Notes: generated from the letters alone by a model not told the origin. 64,000 nucleotides of DNA from Methylorubrum populi (GCF_002355515.1 NZ_AP014809.1:4054501-4118500); one strand, 5' to 3'; counted from the stretch's first letter, positions 40,246 to 49,610 are shown. Program-made: numbers and translations.

Positions 40246-41037
40246 TCACAGTTCCGCCGAGCGCCGCGACAGTTCCGCCCGCAGGTGGCGCGCCGCCTCG
40301 ACCAGGGCGGCGTCCCGGCGCTGGCGCGGGCGGGGCGGGGTAATGGTGACGTCCGCCGCGATCCGGCCGGGGCTGCCGGCCAGCACTACGACCCGGTCGG
40401 CGAGGTAGACCGCCTCGTCGATGTCGTGGGTGACGAACAGCACCGTCTTGCCCGTCTGCGCCTTGATGCGCTGAATCTCGTCCTGAAGCCCCTCGCGGGT
40501 GAAGCTGTCGAGGGCCGAGAACGGCTCGTCCATCAACAGCACCTCGGGCTCGACCGCGAGCGCGCGGGCGATGGCGATGCGCTGGCGCTGCCCGCCGGAG
40601 AGCTGGTGCGGCCAGCGGCCGGCGAGGTCGGACAGCCCGACGAGCTTGAGCATCGCCGCCGCCCGCTCCCGCCGCTCGGACCGGGAAAGGCCGTGCCGCT
40701 CCAGGCCGAAGGCGACGTTGTCGATCACCCGCCGCCAGGGCAGCAGCCGCGCATCCTGGAACACCAGCGCCATCGGCGTGCGGGTTCTCTCGGGGTCGGT
40801 GCCGAGATGGACCGTGCCGGTGCTGGGCTTGGCCAGATCGATCAGCACGCGCAGGAGGGTCGATTTCCCGACGCCGGACTCGCCGACGATGACGAGGAAC
40901 TGCCCGCGCGGCACCGCGAGATCGAGGGCGGAGAGGATTTCCGTGCGACGCCCGTCGCGCTCGTAGGCGAGGCTCAGGCCCCGGATGTCGATGATCGGCG
41001 CTTGCGTCGAATCCGTTGAATTCATCGCCGGACTCAT
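40246..41037 (-). CDS. ABC transporter ATP-binding protein (SsuB/TauB type)
   Basis: The 263-residue ATPase has Walker A VGESGVGKST, Q-loop VFQDARLLPWRR, signature LSGGQRQRIAIARAL, Walker B VLLMDEPFSALD, and the H-loop in VTHDIDEA. The PWRR Q-loop context is typical of SsuB, TauB and NrtD importers for sulfonates, taurine or nitrate. ATG 41037 overlaps the permease stop in ATGA; an alternative ATG lies at 41025. Confidence 0.88.
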   Translation of the reverse strand: MSPAMNSTDSTQAPIIDIRGLSLAYERDGRRTEILSALDLAVPRGQFLVIVGESGVGKSTLLRVLIDLAKPSTGTVHLGTDPERTRTPMALVFQDARLLPWRRVIDNVAFGLERHGLSRSERRERAAAMLKLVGLSDLAGRWPHQLSGGQRQRIAIARALAVEPEVLLMDEPFSALDSFTREGLQDEIQRIKAQTGKTVLFVTHDIDEAVYLADRVVVLAGSPGRIAADVTITPPRPRQRRDAALVEAARHLRAELSRRSAEL

Positions 41038-41786
41038 GCGCGCCACCGCAGCAGCCAGCCCTGCAGGGCGACGAAGCCGGTATCGAACAGGCCGTACAGC
41101 CCGGCCATGGTGAGCATGTAGACCACGACGATGTCGGTGGAGAGGAGCGAGGAGGCCTGCATCATCCGCGCGCCAATGCCGGGCACCCCGAAGATCTCGG
41201 CGGCGACCACCGCCATCCAGGCCTGGCCGAGCGCCGTGCGCAGGCCGACGAGGATGCCGGGAGTGGCCGCCGGCAGCAGGATCTTGGTGAGCCGCGCGAA
41301 CGGCCCGCGAAAGCCGAAGGCCTGAGCCACCTCGATCAGGTCGCGATCGACCCCGCGCACCGCGCCTTGGGTCGCAAAGAACACGATCCAGAACACGCCG
41401 ATGGCGATGATGAACACGGCCGCCGAGGGCTGGACGCCGAACCAGATGATCGCGAACGGCACCCAGGCGAGGCCGGGAATGGGGCGCAGCAGCCGCACGA
41501 TCCAGGCGGTCAGGCTCTCGAACCAGCGGAACATGCCGGAGAGGAGACCCAGCGCAATGCCGGCACCGGCGCCGACGCCGAGCCCGACCACGTAGTGGCT
41601 CAGGCTCTCGGCGACCGCGCGCAGCCACGCGCCGCTCGCGATCTCCCGCGCGAACGCCGTCGGGAGGGAGGAGGGCGGCGGAAGGAAGGCCGGGTTGACG
41701 AGGTCGAGCCGGGGCGCCGCCTCCCACAGGGCGAGGAAGGCGGCGAGCCCGACGGCCGCCAGGGCGACCGAGCGGAACGAAGTCAT
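41034..41786 (-). CDS. ABC transporter permease (SsuC/TauC type)
   Basis: The 250-residue protein has six hydrophobic segments and the ATPase-contact loop FGFRGPFARLTKILLPAATPGILVGLRTALGQAW characteristic of the SsuC/TauC/NrtB group. It is translationally coupled to the ATPase gene through ATGA and follows the binding-protein gene by 22 bases. Substrate cannot be assigned. Confidence 0.88.
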   Translation of the reverse strand: MTSFRSVALAAVGLAAFLALWEAAPRLDLVNPAFLPPPSSLPTAFAREIASGAWLRAVAESLSHYVVGLGVGAGAGIALGLLSGMFRWFESLTAWIVRLLRPIPGLAWVPFAIIWFGVQPSAAVFIIAIGVFWIVFFATQGAVRGVDRDLIEVAQAFGFRGPFARLTKILLPAATPGILVGLRTALGQAWMAVVAAEIFGVPGIGARMMQASSLLSTDIVVVYMLTMAGLYGLFDTGFVALQGWLLRWRA

Positions 41787-41808
41787 GGCGTCAGGGTCGT
41801 GAGGAGGA

Positions 41809-42834
41809 TCAGGGCTTCTTGACCGCGTCGAACGGCTTGGCGTCGAACAGGCCGTCGGTCGGCGCCTCCTTGTCGAGGGTGCCGATTGAGACCTGATAGG
41901 CCTGCATCTGCTTCGTCGCCTCGATGATCGTGCGCGGGTCGGCGACGAACTTCGCCGCCGGCGAGGAGAGCGCCTTCTGGATCGTGGCGACATCCGTGAT
42001 GCCCTTGCCCAGCGCCGCCTCGACCGGCGGGGCGGCCCGGGCCGGGTCCTTCTTCAGCAGGTCGGTCGCCTTCACGAGCGCCGAGACGAGGCCTTCCACC
42101 GCCTTCGGGTTGGCGTCGGCGAACTTGCCGTAGACGGCGACCACGGTGCCCGGCTGATCGGGGAACATCTCACCGCCGGTGGCGATCAGCGTGATCTTCG
42201 GGTTGCGGGCCTGGACGATGGTGAGCGCCGGCTCGCGGATCGAGGCGCCGTCGACGGCACCGGCGAGCAGCGCCTGCTGGGTGGCGTCGATGCCCATGGC
42301 GACGATCTCGACATCGGCCTTGTCGGCCTTCGCCACCTGCCAGAGCCAGTGCTGGAGGGTGGTGTTCGGCACCGAGCCCGGCGGCTGCGTCGCGAGCCGG
42401 GCGGGGCGGCCCTCCTTGGCCTTGAACTGCTTGAAGGCCTCGGCCTTGCTCGGGGCGGAGGCGAAGTAGGGCGCGAGCTTGGGCGCGGCCACGAACACCA
42501 TCTCCTCGATGGCGGTGGCGGCCACGACCCGCACGTCGATGCCCTTGGTGCGGGCGACGGCGAGCGGCGCGATGCCGGCGACGTAGACGTCGATGGTGCC
42601 CGAGGCCAGGGCCTGGATCATGTTCGGCCCCGACTCGAAGGTGGTGAAGGCCGGCGCCAGCCCGGCCTCCTTCAGCCAGCCCTCGCCGTTGGCGACGAAG
42701 ACGGGCGCGGCGCCGATCACCGGGATCACGCCGATGCGCACGGGCACGGTCTGGGCGGCGAGCGGGGCGGCCAGCGGGACGGGAAGGGCGAGAAGCCCCG
42801 CGATCAGGGCGAAGGCCTTGAACAGATTGCGCAT
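41809..42834 (-). CDS. ABC transporter substrate-binding protein (SsuA/NMT1-like)
   Basis: The 341-residue periplasmic protein has a signal peptide (MRNLFKAFALIAGLLALPVP, cleavage after about residue 27) and the NMT1/SsuA fold: VIPVIGAAPVFVANGEGWLKEAGL and SGTIDVYVAGIAPLAVA. It is the first gene of a minus-strand binding-protein, permease, ATPase operon for an alkanesulfonate, taurine or nitrate-like solute. ATG 42834 fits the signal peptide best. Confidence 0.88.
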   Translation of the reverse strand: MRNLFKAFALIAGLLALPVPLAAPLAAQTVPVRIGVIPVIGAAPVFVANGEGWLKEAGLAPAFTTFESGPNMIQALASGTIDVYVAGIAPLAVARTKGIDVRVVAATAIEEMVFVAAPKLAPYFASAPSKAEAFKQFKAKEGRPARLATQPPGSVPNTTLQHWLWQVAKADKADVEIVAMGIDATQQALLAGAVDGASIREPALTIVQARNPKITLIATGGEMFPDQPGTVVAVYGKFADANPKAVEGLVSALVKATDLLKKDPARAAPPVEAALGKGITDVATIQKALSSPAAKFVADPRTIIEATKQMQAYQVSIGTLDKEAPTDGLFDAKPFDAVKKP

Positions 42835-43078
42835 CGATACGGATTCCAGGGAGCCGGTCGGCGTTCCCCATGGCACAGCAGGCGCGATCTTCCAAACGCG
42901 CTTCCCGATACGCTTCGATCGCGCGTCCGCCCTGTCGCCGGCCGCGGCGGACCGGGGTGACGGCCGTCCGAGCGGCGACGCTTTGCCGGCCTGTGACGGA
43001 ACGGCCCGTTCCTCCTGCCGTTTATCCAGCCGAAAGCGGCATCCGCGCCGTGGGACAGACGATAGGATACCTTACGCC

Positions 43079-43516
43079 ATGAGCCTCATCGGCAGCATCG
43101 TCAGCAAGATCCTCCACCCGTTCGGCTCGTCGGAGGCGCAGGCCGCCGAGGCCGGCACGTCGTCCTCCAAGCCGTCCGAGAGCCAGGCCCAACCATCCTC
43201 CGGCGGCGGGAGCGCCCCGGCCTCCACCGCCACGAGCGGCGGCACGACCTCGGGCGGATCGGTCGATGTCGAGGCCGTGCTCAACGACCTCGCCGCGAAG
43301 AACCCGCAGAAGCTGAACTGGCGCACCTCGATCGTCGACCTGATGAAGCTGCTCGACCTCGATTCGAGCCTGCACGCCCGCCAGCAGCTCGCGGACGAGC
43401 TGCACTACACCGGCGACAAGAACGATTCGGCCTCGATGAACGTCTGGCTGCACAAGCAGGTTATCAAGAAGCTCGAGGAGAACGGCGGCAAGGTGCCCGC
43501 CGACCTCAAGGACTGA
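43079..43516 (+). CDS. DUF3597 domain protein
   Basis: The 145-residue protein has a short N-terminal amphipathic segment (MSLIGSIVSKILHPFG), a low-complexity Ser/Gly/Thr/Ala linker (residues 25-62) and a conserved C-terminal domain VDVEAVLNDLAAKNPQKLNW through MNVWLHKQVIKKLEENGGKVP, which is DUF3597. The C-terminal part resembles a PRC/LysM-type small helical module, but function is unknown. It is followed by a strong terminator. Confidence 0.85.
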   Translation: MSLIGSIVSKILHPFGSSEAQAAEAGTSSSKPSESQAQPSSGGGSAPASTATSGGTTSGGSVDVEAVLNDLAAKNPQKLNWRTSIVDLMKLLDLDSSLHARQQLADELHYTGDKNDSASMNVWLHKQVIKKLEENGGKVPADLKD

Positions 43517-43560
43517 GCCCTTCGCGGCGGCGACAATCCGCAGGCGAGGACGTGAAATGG

Positions 43561-43595
43561 AGAGAGGGGCGGCAGGGATCCTGCCGCCCCTCTCT
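43561..43595. terminator. Bidirectional rho-independent terminator
   Basis: A perfect 16-bp stem (AGAGAGGGGCGGCAGG / CCTGCCGCCCCTCTCT) closes on a 3-base loop (GAT). The plus side has only a short T tract (TT) and the minus side only a weak one, yet the placement between two convergent genes fits a shared terminator. Confidence 0.8.
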
Positions 43596-43621
43596 TTGCC
43601 ATCACCGCATGCTGTCGATCG

Positions 43622-44635
43622 TCAGGCAGCCCAGCCGCTCTCGGCGTCCCACGCGCACTGCTCGCTCAGGGCACCGGCGAACACCGCGTCGAGGCGCTGC
43701 CGCTCCGCCTCGACGGACGGACCATCGACCGCGACCGGGCGGCAGCGGGCGTTCCAGCCCGCGGGCACGAAGTCCGGATTGTGAAGGGCGTGGTCGGAGG
43801 CTTCCGAGAAGAAGGCGCGGTCGCCACCATCGATGTAGCTCTCCGCCGGCAGGCCCTCGGCCAGCAGGATGTCGTGGCCGTCGAGTTCGACGTGCCAGTA
43901 GGTGACGCTCGTCACCGGCTCGCGGGTGATGGTGGTGCCGTTGATCAGGCACATGACGGGCACGAGCACGCCACCCTCGTTGCCGGCATCGGCCCCGACC
44001 AGCACCGGGTGGCCGGGCGAGAGGCTGAGGTCGCGCGTCGGCAGGCCGCCGCCGAAGGCGCCCGCGCGGACGCGCACCGGCTGCTGATGGAACGGGAGAG
44101 CCGCCCCCGCAGCCTTCATCGCGCGGTGGCCGATCCAGGTGATCGGACGAAGTCCGCCGGAGGCGGTCACAGCGATGTCGCCGACTTGGAGATCCTCGAC
44201 GGCCACGTCGCCGCGGCTCGTGCGGATCAGGGTTCCGGTGGTGAAGCAGACCGGCGCATAGGCGCCCAGCGTTCGGTTGCCATCGTCCGCGAAGGTGGTC
44301 CGGTTCGGATCTCCGCTGCCGAACAGCTGCGTGTTGGAGAACACGAAGCGGTTCGTGCCCCCCGCCAGGCTGCCCGGCACGCTGCCGCCGGTGAACAGGA
44401 TCATGTTGGAATTGTCGAGCGCCGTCGCGGTCAGCGTCTGCGAGGTGGGCGTCGTGCTGCCGGGCAGCGTGTAGGTCAACGTGACCGGGTCGCCGGCATT
44501 GGTCACCGTCCCGTTCACGGTCACAGGGAAGCTGTAGACGTCGTCGATCCGGAAGCTGCCGCTGGCCGGCACACCGCCGTCATCGGTTCCGAAGAAACCC
44601 GGCTGATACACCGTATTGTTGAAAGTAATCGCCAT
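43622..44635 (-). CDS. Hint-domain protein
   Basis: The 337-residue protein has an N-terminal region of beta-rich sequence (residues 1-125; NNTVYQPGFFG, DPVTLTYTLPGS) followed by a Hint-type (Hedgehog/intein) module starting at Cys130: CFTTGTLIRTSRGDVAVEDLQVGD, then a His-containing block (LSLSPGHPVLV) and WHVELDGHDILLAEGLPAESYIDG. Such Hint_2 proteins occur in alphaproteobacteria, often secreted through type I or autotransporter-like routes. No signal peptide is present. Whether it self-processes is unknown. Confidence 0.75.
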   Translation of the reverse strand: MAITFNNTVYQPGFFGTDDGGVPASGSFRIDDVYSFPVTVNGTVTNAGDPVTLTYTLPGSTTPTSQTLTATALDNSNMILFTGGSVPGSLAGGTNRFVFSNTQLFGSGDPNRTTFADDGNRTLGAYAPVCFTTGTLIRTSRGDVAVEDLQVGDIAVTASGGLRPITWIGHRAMKAAGAALPFHQQPVRVRAGAFGGGLPTRDLSLSPGHPVLVGADAGNEGGVLVPVMCLINGTTITREPVTSVTYWHVELDGHDILLAEGLPAESYIDGGDRAFFSEASDHALHNPDFVPAGWNARCRPVAVDGPSVEAERQRLDAVFAGALSEQCAWDAESGWAA

Positions 44636-45078
44636 TGCCTGAGCCCTCCCGAAATCGAGGTGATGACATTTTTAGAGAAGTGCCTGACCACCTCGAATTC
44701 GGCACGACTCTGATAGGGACGCGAGGACAGGATTGGTGCCGCACAAGCGGCTCCATTCAGACCATCTCTCCCAAGAAGTAGGCTGCCGGGGCGGCCGAAA
44801 AGGCCGATCAGCAAAATAAGGGGTAATTACAATTCGGGCACAGAGAAAGTGGATAAATGCTGCCTTTCGCTGAAATTCGCGTGTCCTACGCTTCGATAGA
44901 TTTGAAAACGCTCGATGTGATTGTTGCGCAACATGCCAAATTTCCCCATCCCCTCCAGGATTTCTTGGCAAGACATCAGGTCAGGCTCAGTTTTCGCCGA
45001 AAAGCGCCCGACAGGATGGTCCTTGGGGACTGAAGGGGCGTCGGCTCGGTATGGCTCGCCCCCCTGCTTCCGAAAGAT
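44636..45078. other. Intergenic region with degenerate IS context
   Basis: About 440 bases upstream of the Hint gene. AT content is higher at 44800-45000. A minus-strand frame at 44827-45000 has protein-like composition but no recognised domain, so I do not call it. The region runs into an IS5-type remnant. Confidence 0.4.
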
Positions 45079-45392
45079 CTCTGGCGCGAGATCGCCCTGC
45101 TTCTGCCGCCTCGGCCCCGCCCGAACGGCGACAGCCGCGCCGCAGCCCCGATGGACGCCACACCGACAAGGCCTATGACGCCAAGGCGCGCCGACAGGAG
45201 TGCCGGGCGCGCGGGATGGTGTCACGCATCACCCGCAACGACATCGAAAGCAGTGAGAGGCTCGGACGCGACCGCTGGGTGATTGAACGGACTTACGCTC
45301 GGTTCAACCGCTTCCGCCCTCTACCCATCCGCAACGAGCGACGGGCCGACATCGACAAAGCTTTCACCAGCCGCATCCCCCAACCGGACTGA
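45079..45392 (+). pseudogene. IS5-family transposase remnant
   Basis: Two fragments in different frames survive. The N-terminal motif LWREIALLLPPRPRPNGDS begins at 45079. A C-terminal part follows in the frame of 45051: HTDKAYDAKARRQECRARG, then RDRWVIERTYARFNRFRPL and NERRADIDKAF. The middle third of the DDE domain is deleted and a frame change separates the pieces. No terminal repeats could be found, so it is a dead fragment. Confidence 0.75.
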
Positions 45393-45563
45393 CCGATTCT
45401 GTTGGATACTCTCAGCCCGAGACCGTCCGCCGGCCCATCTCACGATCGGACGGCAAAACTCGCCATGGATGCATTCCATATCGGGCCATATCGGGGGCAG
45501 ACAACGAGCACGACTTCCCGACGGGAAGGTCGCGCTCCCCCGCAACTCGGCGTTTCCGCGTTC

Positions 45564-48098
45564 TCAGAATTTGCGGACGAGCGGCTCCACCGGCGCCGGC
45601 ACGACATCGGCGTCGAAGACGTAGCGGACGCCGCCGTAGATCGAGAGCGGCTGCGCGAGGGTCGTGGTGCGCGGATCGTTGACCGGGTAGCGTCCGGCGA
45701 CCAGACCGGGCTCGAAGAAGGTGCCGAAGGTGGTGTACCGGTTGTTGGTCAGGTTGGTGATCAGACCGAACACTTCGAGGTTCTTGTTGACTTGGTAGCT
45801 CGTGTTCAGATTGAGCACGTAATAGGCCGGAAGCTTGCGGTTCAGGTTCGAGTCGTCGCCGCGGTAGAAGGACGAAGAGAAAGCCTGGACGTTCAGCCCG
45901 AGGCGCCAGCCCGGCAGGAGCAGGTAGTCGAAGCCGGCCTTGATCTGATGCTCGGGCACCAGCGGCACCTTCTTGCCCGGCGTGACGAAGATCGCGCCAT
46001 CGTCGGAGAGCGGGTTGTTGGGCGAAGACAGGGTGCCGTTGAACCGGTAGGTGGCGTCGATCAAAGCGTAGTTCGCGTAGAGCGAGAGATCGCCGCGCGT
46101 GTACTCCGCCGCGACCTCGATCCCCTGTCGCCGCGTCGCCGGAACGTTGACGTAGTAGCCGCGGGCCGCGTTGCCGGGCGTGGCGAGCTGGATGATGTCG
46201 TTGGTCAGGTCGGTGCGGAAGGCGCCGAGCTTGTAGCTGAGCAGGCCGCCCTCGTAGACGTTCGGCACGAGGCCGCGCACGCCCACCTCGTAGGTCTGCG
46301 CCGTGACCTGCTTGAGCGGCGGGTCGGCCACGAGCGAGTTCGGCAGGAGGCAGGGCCGGTCGGGATTGGCGCAGGCGAGCTCGAGCGGCGTCGGCGCCCG
46401 GTTCGATTCCGAGTACCCGCCATAGAGCGACAGCTCGGGGGTGAAGCGATAGGTCAGGCCCGCGACCGGGTTCACCTTGGTGAAGTAGTGGGTGCCCGTC
46501 ACGTCCGGCGAGAAGCCGGTCAGGTCCTGCGTGGAGATGCGGGCGAAGTTCAGGCGCGCGCCGGCGGTCAGCGAGAGCTGATCGGTGACGTCGAAGGTGT
46601 CGCTGGCATAAAGGCCCATGTAGAGGTTCGAGCCGATCACCTGGCTCGGGGCGATGCCGAGCGCGCCGGCCGTGCGGATCTGCTGCGTGCCGAGGCCCGG
46701 GATGGTTCCGTAGAAGGGGTTGTTCGGGTCGGTCGTGACCGAGAGGTCGGGATTGATGACCCCCAGCGTGCTCGACGATTTGAAGCTGTAATCGGCGACA
46801 TCGATGCTGCCGCCGACGACGAAGCTGTTGCCGTGGTCGAGGACGCGGTCGCGGTTGGCCGCCTGAAGCGAGCCGCCGTAGCCCGTCGCCTCGGTCTTGG
46901 TCACATCCAGGGTGCCGTAGGGCACGCCCCCCGTGAACGGGATGCCCGGCGCGTTGAGCCCGCGCCCGAGGATCAGGAACTGATCGCGGAAGGCGAGTTG
47001 CGACTGTCCGGCCGAGGGGGAGAAGCCATCATCCTCGAAGCAGAGCCGGCCGCGGAAGCTGGACCGGGTGCTGCAGTTCTCGAAATTCCCGTCGTTGCCG
47101 TCGACGTACTGGTTGCTGAAGCGGCGGAAATAGGCATTCCCGGCCAGATCCCAACTCGGCGAGACATCGACGCGCCCGGTCATCTGGAGCGTGCCGACCT
47201 GCTGCGTCGTGGTCTGCGGGTAGGTGAAGATGGCCCGATCGTCGACACGGGTGAAATCGACCGGCGCCGCCGCCGCGGCCCCGAAGAAGGTCCGCGCGAA
47301 TTGACCGATCAGGTGGAACTCGGAATCCTGTGAGCGATAGCCGATATCGGTGTAGATGCGGCCGATCGTGCTCGGGGATTCGAAGCGCCACCCGCGATCG
47401 TTGAGGCCGTCACCGGCGAAATAGAAGCTCCACGGGCCGACCATCTTGCCGTACTGGAGCGAGCCGGCGATCCGCCCGTCGGAGCCGCCGAGCGCGCTGA
47501 TCTCGGTGCCCTGCCACGTGAAGCCGTTCTTCATCTGGATGTTGACCGCGCCGCCCAGCGCGTTCAGGCCGAAGATCGGGTTGCCGGTCACGACGTCGAT
47601 GCGCTGGATCGCGACCGGCGGGATCAGGTCGAAATTGACGACGTCGCCGAACGCCTCGTTGATGCGCACGCCGTTCTGGTAGACGGCGAGCCCCTGCGGC
47701 ACGCCCTGGACCGGCGAGGCGGTGAAACCGCGATAGGTGATGTCGACGCGACCCGCGCTGCCCTGCGAGTCGCTCAGGTTCAAGCCGGGGACCCGGCGGG
47801 CCAGGGTCGCGACCGCGTTGAAGGTGCCCCGGTCGACGTCGAGATCGGCCGCCGTGACCGTCTCGACGGTGCTGGGGATCTTGAAGAGCGGTTGGTCGCC
47901 GCCCCGCAGGCGTGGTGCCGCGACACCGGACGGCACCGCACCGAAGGACGGCGCGCCCCGACGTGCACCGGAGCCGGCCGCGCCGACGGGCGTGGTCGCA
48001 ACGACGCTGATTTCATCCAGACTCACGGCCTCCTGCGCGAACGCGCTGCCAGGCAGAAGGGCGACCGAGGCAACGAGGCCGCTGCGAAGCGCTCGCAT
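45564..48098 (-). CDS. TonB-dependent outer-membrane receptor
   Basis: The 844-residue receptor has a signal peptide (MRALRSGLVASVALLPGSAFA), a TonB-box-like LDEISVVAT, a plug domain (residues 65-185; VNIQMKNGFTWQG, IDVVTGNPIFGLNALGGAV) and a 22-strand-type barrel ending in VEPLVRKF with terminal Phe. A TonB_dep_Rec signature such as NRAPTPLELACANPDRPC is visible. ATG 48098 was chosen; an upstream start at 48194 would bury the signal peptide. Substrate is unknown; no siderophore genes are nearby. It lacks the STN signalling extension, so it is not a transducer. Confidence 0.88.
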   Translation of the reverse strand: MRALRSGLVASVALLPGSAFAQEAVSLDEISVVATTPVGAAGSGARRGAPSFGAVPSGVAAPRLRGGDQPLFKIPSTVETVTAADLDVDRGTFNAVATLARRVPGLNLSDSQGSAGRVDITYRGFTASPVQGVPQGLAVYQNGVRINEAFGDVVNFDLIPPVAIQRIDVVTGNPIFGLNALGGAVNIQMKNGFTWQGTEISALGGSDGRIAGSLQYGKMVGPWSFYFAGDGLNDRGWRFESPSTIGRIYTDIGYRSQDSEFHLIGQFARTFFGAAAAAPVDFTRVDDRAIFTYPQTTTQQVGTLQMTGRVDVSPSWDLAGNAYFRRFSNQYVDGNDGNFENCSTRSSFRGRLCFEDDGFSPSAGQSQLAFRDQFLILGRGLNAPGIPFTGGVPYGTLDVTKTEATGYGGSLQAANRDRVLDHGNSFVVGGSIDVADYSFKSSSTLGVINPDLSVTTDPNNPFYGTIPGLGTQQIRTAGALGIAPSQVIGSNLYMGLYASDTFDVTDQLSLTAGARLNFARISTQDLTGFSPDVTGTHYFTKVNPVAGLTYRFTPELSLYGGYSESNRAPTPLELACANPDRPCLLPNSLVADPPLKQVTAQTYEVGVRGLVPNVYEGGLLSYKLGAFRTDLTNDIIQLATPGNAARGYYVNVPATRRQGIEVAAEYTRGDLSLYANYALIDATYRFNGTLSSPNNPLSDDGAIFVTPGKKVPLVPEHQIKAGFDYLLLPGWRLGLNVQAFSSSFYRGDDSNLNRKLPAYYVLNLNTSYQVNKNLEVFGLITNLTNNRYTTFGTFFEPGLVAGRYPVNDPRTTTLAQPLSIYGGVRYVFDADVVPAPVEPLVRKF

Positions 48099-48222
48099 CG
48101 AATGTCCAGACCCGCGTTCGAGTTTCTTGCTGCCGCCGAAGGGCAGGGCCCCAATCCTGTGCGCAATCGAGAAGACCGGCACAACGGTTCTCATGGCGCT
48201 TTAATCCGGGAGACACCGGAAG

Positions 48223-48233
48223 AATGATTCATT
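48223..48233. promoter_or_regulatory. Short inverted repeat AATGATTCATT
   Basis: AATGA and TCATT flank one central T, within an AT-rich patch 125 bases before the TonB receptor start. It could be part of an iron-responsive operator, but is too short to assign. Confidence 0.3.
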
Positions 48234-48385
48234 TCAAAACGCCGTGGCCCGCGGGCAACAAATTGCATTTGCCCCCAACGCTTTGTCAGCAAATTCGGCA
48301 ATTCTGACCGGGTATTTTCGGCAAACCTGTTCGGCCATCCCGATAGGCCCTCGCCAAACAGCCCGATCCTCCGGGCGGCGCGACG

Positions 48386-48400
48386 CGATGTGGCACATCG
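48386..48400. promoter_or_regulatory. Inverted repeat CGATGTGGCACATCG
   Basis: Perfect 7-bp arms flank one central G, 34 bases before the start of the small gene at 48434 and on the far side of the receptor promoter. The spacing fits an operator near the -10 region of the plus-strand gene. Confidence 0.4.
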
Positions 48401-48433
48401 GCCGCCTGCTCGAAGCGTGGTAGACTGCCCCGC

Positions 48434-48757
48434 ATGACGAACATCATCCGCCCGGATTTCGGCGGCCGTCGCCGGGACGCCGAAGCGCCCGAATCGACAA
48501 GCGATGGCGACGCCTCGCAGCCGCTCCATCTGTACGGAACGGCGGCCGGCCACGTTGTGGCGCTGATGGAGGACACGCGCGGACCGGAAGGACGCGCTCT
48601 CAAGGTGGTGGTCGGCTCAGCCGCTCGGAATGTGGTCGAAGCCGTGGCCGTGATGCCACCGACCGACGAGGGGCGGGTCGATGCCGATGCGACCGCCATG
48701 GCCATCCTGCGCGCCCTGGAGATCGTAGAGCACGGCACCGGCCCGTCATCCGCCTAG
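48434..48757 (+). CDS. Conserved small hypothetical protein
   Basis: The 107-residue protein starts MTNIIRPDFGGRR and has a central beta-rich stretch (LHLYGTAAGHVVALMEDTRG, ALKVVVGSAARNVVEAVAVM) and a C-terminal helix (DADATAMAILRALEIVE). It looks like a small soluble conserved protein of Methylobacterium-type genomes, with no known function. Its coding composition is clear. It is divergent from the TonB receptor. Confidence 0.6.
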   Translation: MTNIIRPDFGGRRRDAEAPESTSDGDASQPLHLYGTAAGHVVALMEDTRGPEGRALKVVVGSAARNVVEAVAVMPPTDEGRVDADATAMAILRALEIVEHGTGPSSA

Positions 48758-48899
48758 GACGCCGTCAGGGCCGCCCCGGCCTTCGTTCCGACGCTCGCGG
48801 TGAACCTTGGCGCTCGCAGCAGGCGAAGGAGGCCTGTTTCCGGCGACGCGCGAACCACGCCGCGGCGAACCCGCGTGGAGCGGTATCGCGGCCGCCGGG

Positions 48900-49610
48900 C
48901 TATGCCGGGAGGACCACCACCTTCGTCTTGACCGGGGTGCGGGCGTAGAGGTGGATCATGTCCTGACTGAGCAGGCCGACGCAGCCACTCGTGATGCCGC
49001 TGCCGATCGATTCGGGGTCGCTGCTGGCGTAGATCGTGTAGAGCGTATAGGCGCCGTTCTGGTAGAGATGCAGAGTGCGGGCGCCGAGCGGATTGTCGAG
49101 GCCACCCGGCATCCCACGGGCGTATTTGGCGGCCTCGGGCTGCCGCCGGATCATCTCTTTGGGCGGCGTCCAAGTGGCCCACTCGGACTTCCGGCCGACA
49201 TAAGCGTCACCGCTCCACAGGAACCCGTCGCGTCCGACATTGGCGCCGTAGCGGGTGGCGGAACCGTCGCCCTCGACGCGGTAGACATAGTAGTTGCGCG
49301 GATCGACGACGATGGTTCCGGGCGCCTCCCTCGTCTCGTACCGAACCGTCCGACGGTAATACTTCGGATCGACCTTGCTGATATCGACCGCCGGGATCGG
49401 AAACCGTTCGTCCGGCATCGGCCCATAGACCTTCGCCGCCTCGGCGAGCAGCGTCCCGTCGGACGTGACGCAGCCGCCGAGCCCGAGCGCACCCATGGCG
49501 GCCGCCGAGCCGAACAGAAACGAGCGGCGGTCGAGAACCCGGGCCCGGCACCCGTGCAGAGCGGTCTCGTCGGAGCCGCCGATCCCGGCGCGCCCACCAT
49601 CCATCTTCAT
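48900..49610 (-). CDS. L,D-transpeptidase (YkuD family), lipoprotein-type
   Basis: The 236-residue protein has a Tat-like RRSFLFGSAAAMGALGLGGC segment with a lipobox (LGGC), then a YkuD domain: APGTIVVDPRNYYVYRVEGDG, RYGANVGRDGFLWSGDAYVG, and the catalytic region LHLYQNGAYTLYTIYASSDPESIGSGITSGCVGLLSQDM with the nucleophile Cys. YkuD enzymes cross-link peptidoglycan or attach proteins to it in the periplasm. The Arg usually following the active-site Cys (CVR or CIR) is replaced by Gly here. Confidence 0.82.
   Translation of the reverse strand: MKMDGGRAGIGGSDETALHGCRARVLDRRSFLFGSAAAMGALGLGGCVTSDGTLLAEAAKVYGPMPDERFPIPAVDISKVDPKYYRRTVRYETREAPGTIVVDPRNYYVYRVEGDGSATRYGANVGRDGFLWSGDAYVGRKSEWATWTPPKEMIRRQPEAAKYARGMPGGLDNPLGARTLHLYQNGAYTLYTIYASSDPESIGSGITSGCVGLLSQDMIHLYARTPVKTKVVVLPA

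Larger units (their letters stand above)
48099..48433. other. Promoter region of the TonB receptor gene
   Basis: About 335 bases between the receptor gene (minus) and a small plus-strand gene, which should hold both promoters. Two short inverted repeats, listed separately, are the only structured elements seen. No cobalamin riboswitch pattern is evident. Confidence 0.5.

Noticed and set aside
44827..45225. Minus-strand frame with protein-like segment near the Hint gene
   Set aside because: It overlaps the IS5 remnant, lacks a domain and has no ribosome binding site; probably chance.
48099..48433. Cobalamin riboswitch upstream of the TonB receptor
   Set aside because: No B12-box-like sequence was visible; only short inverted repeats are present.
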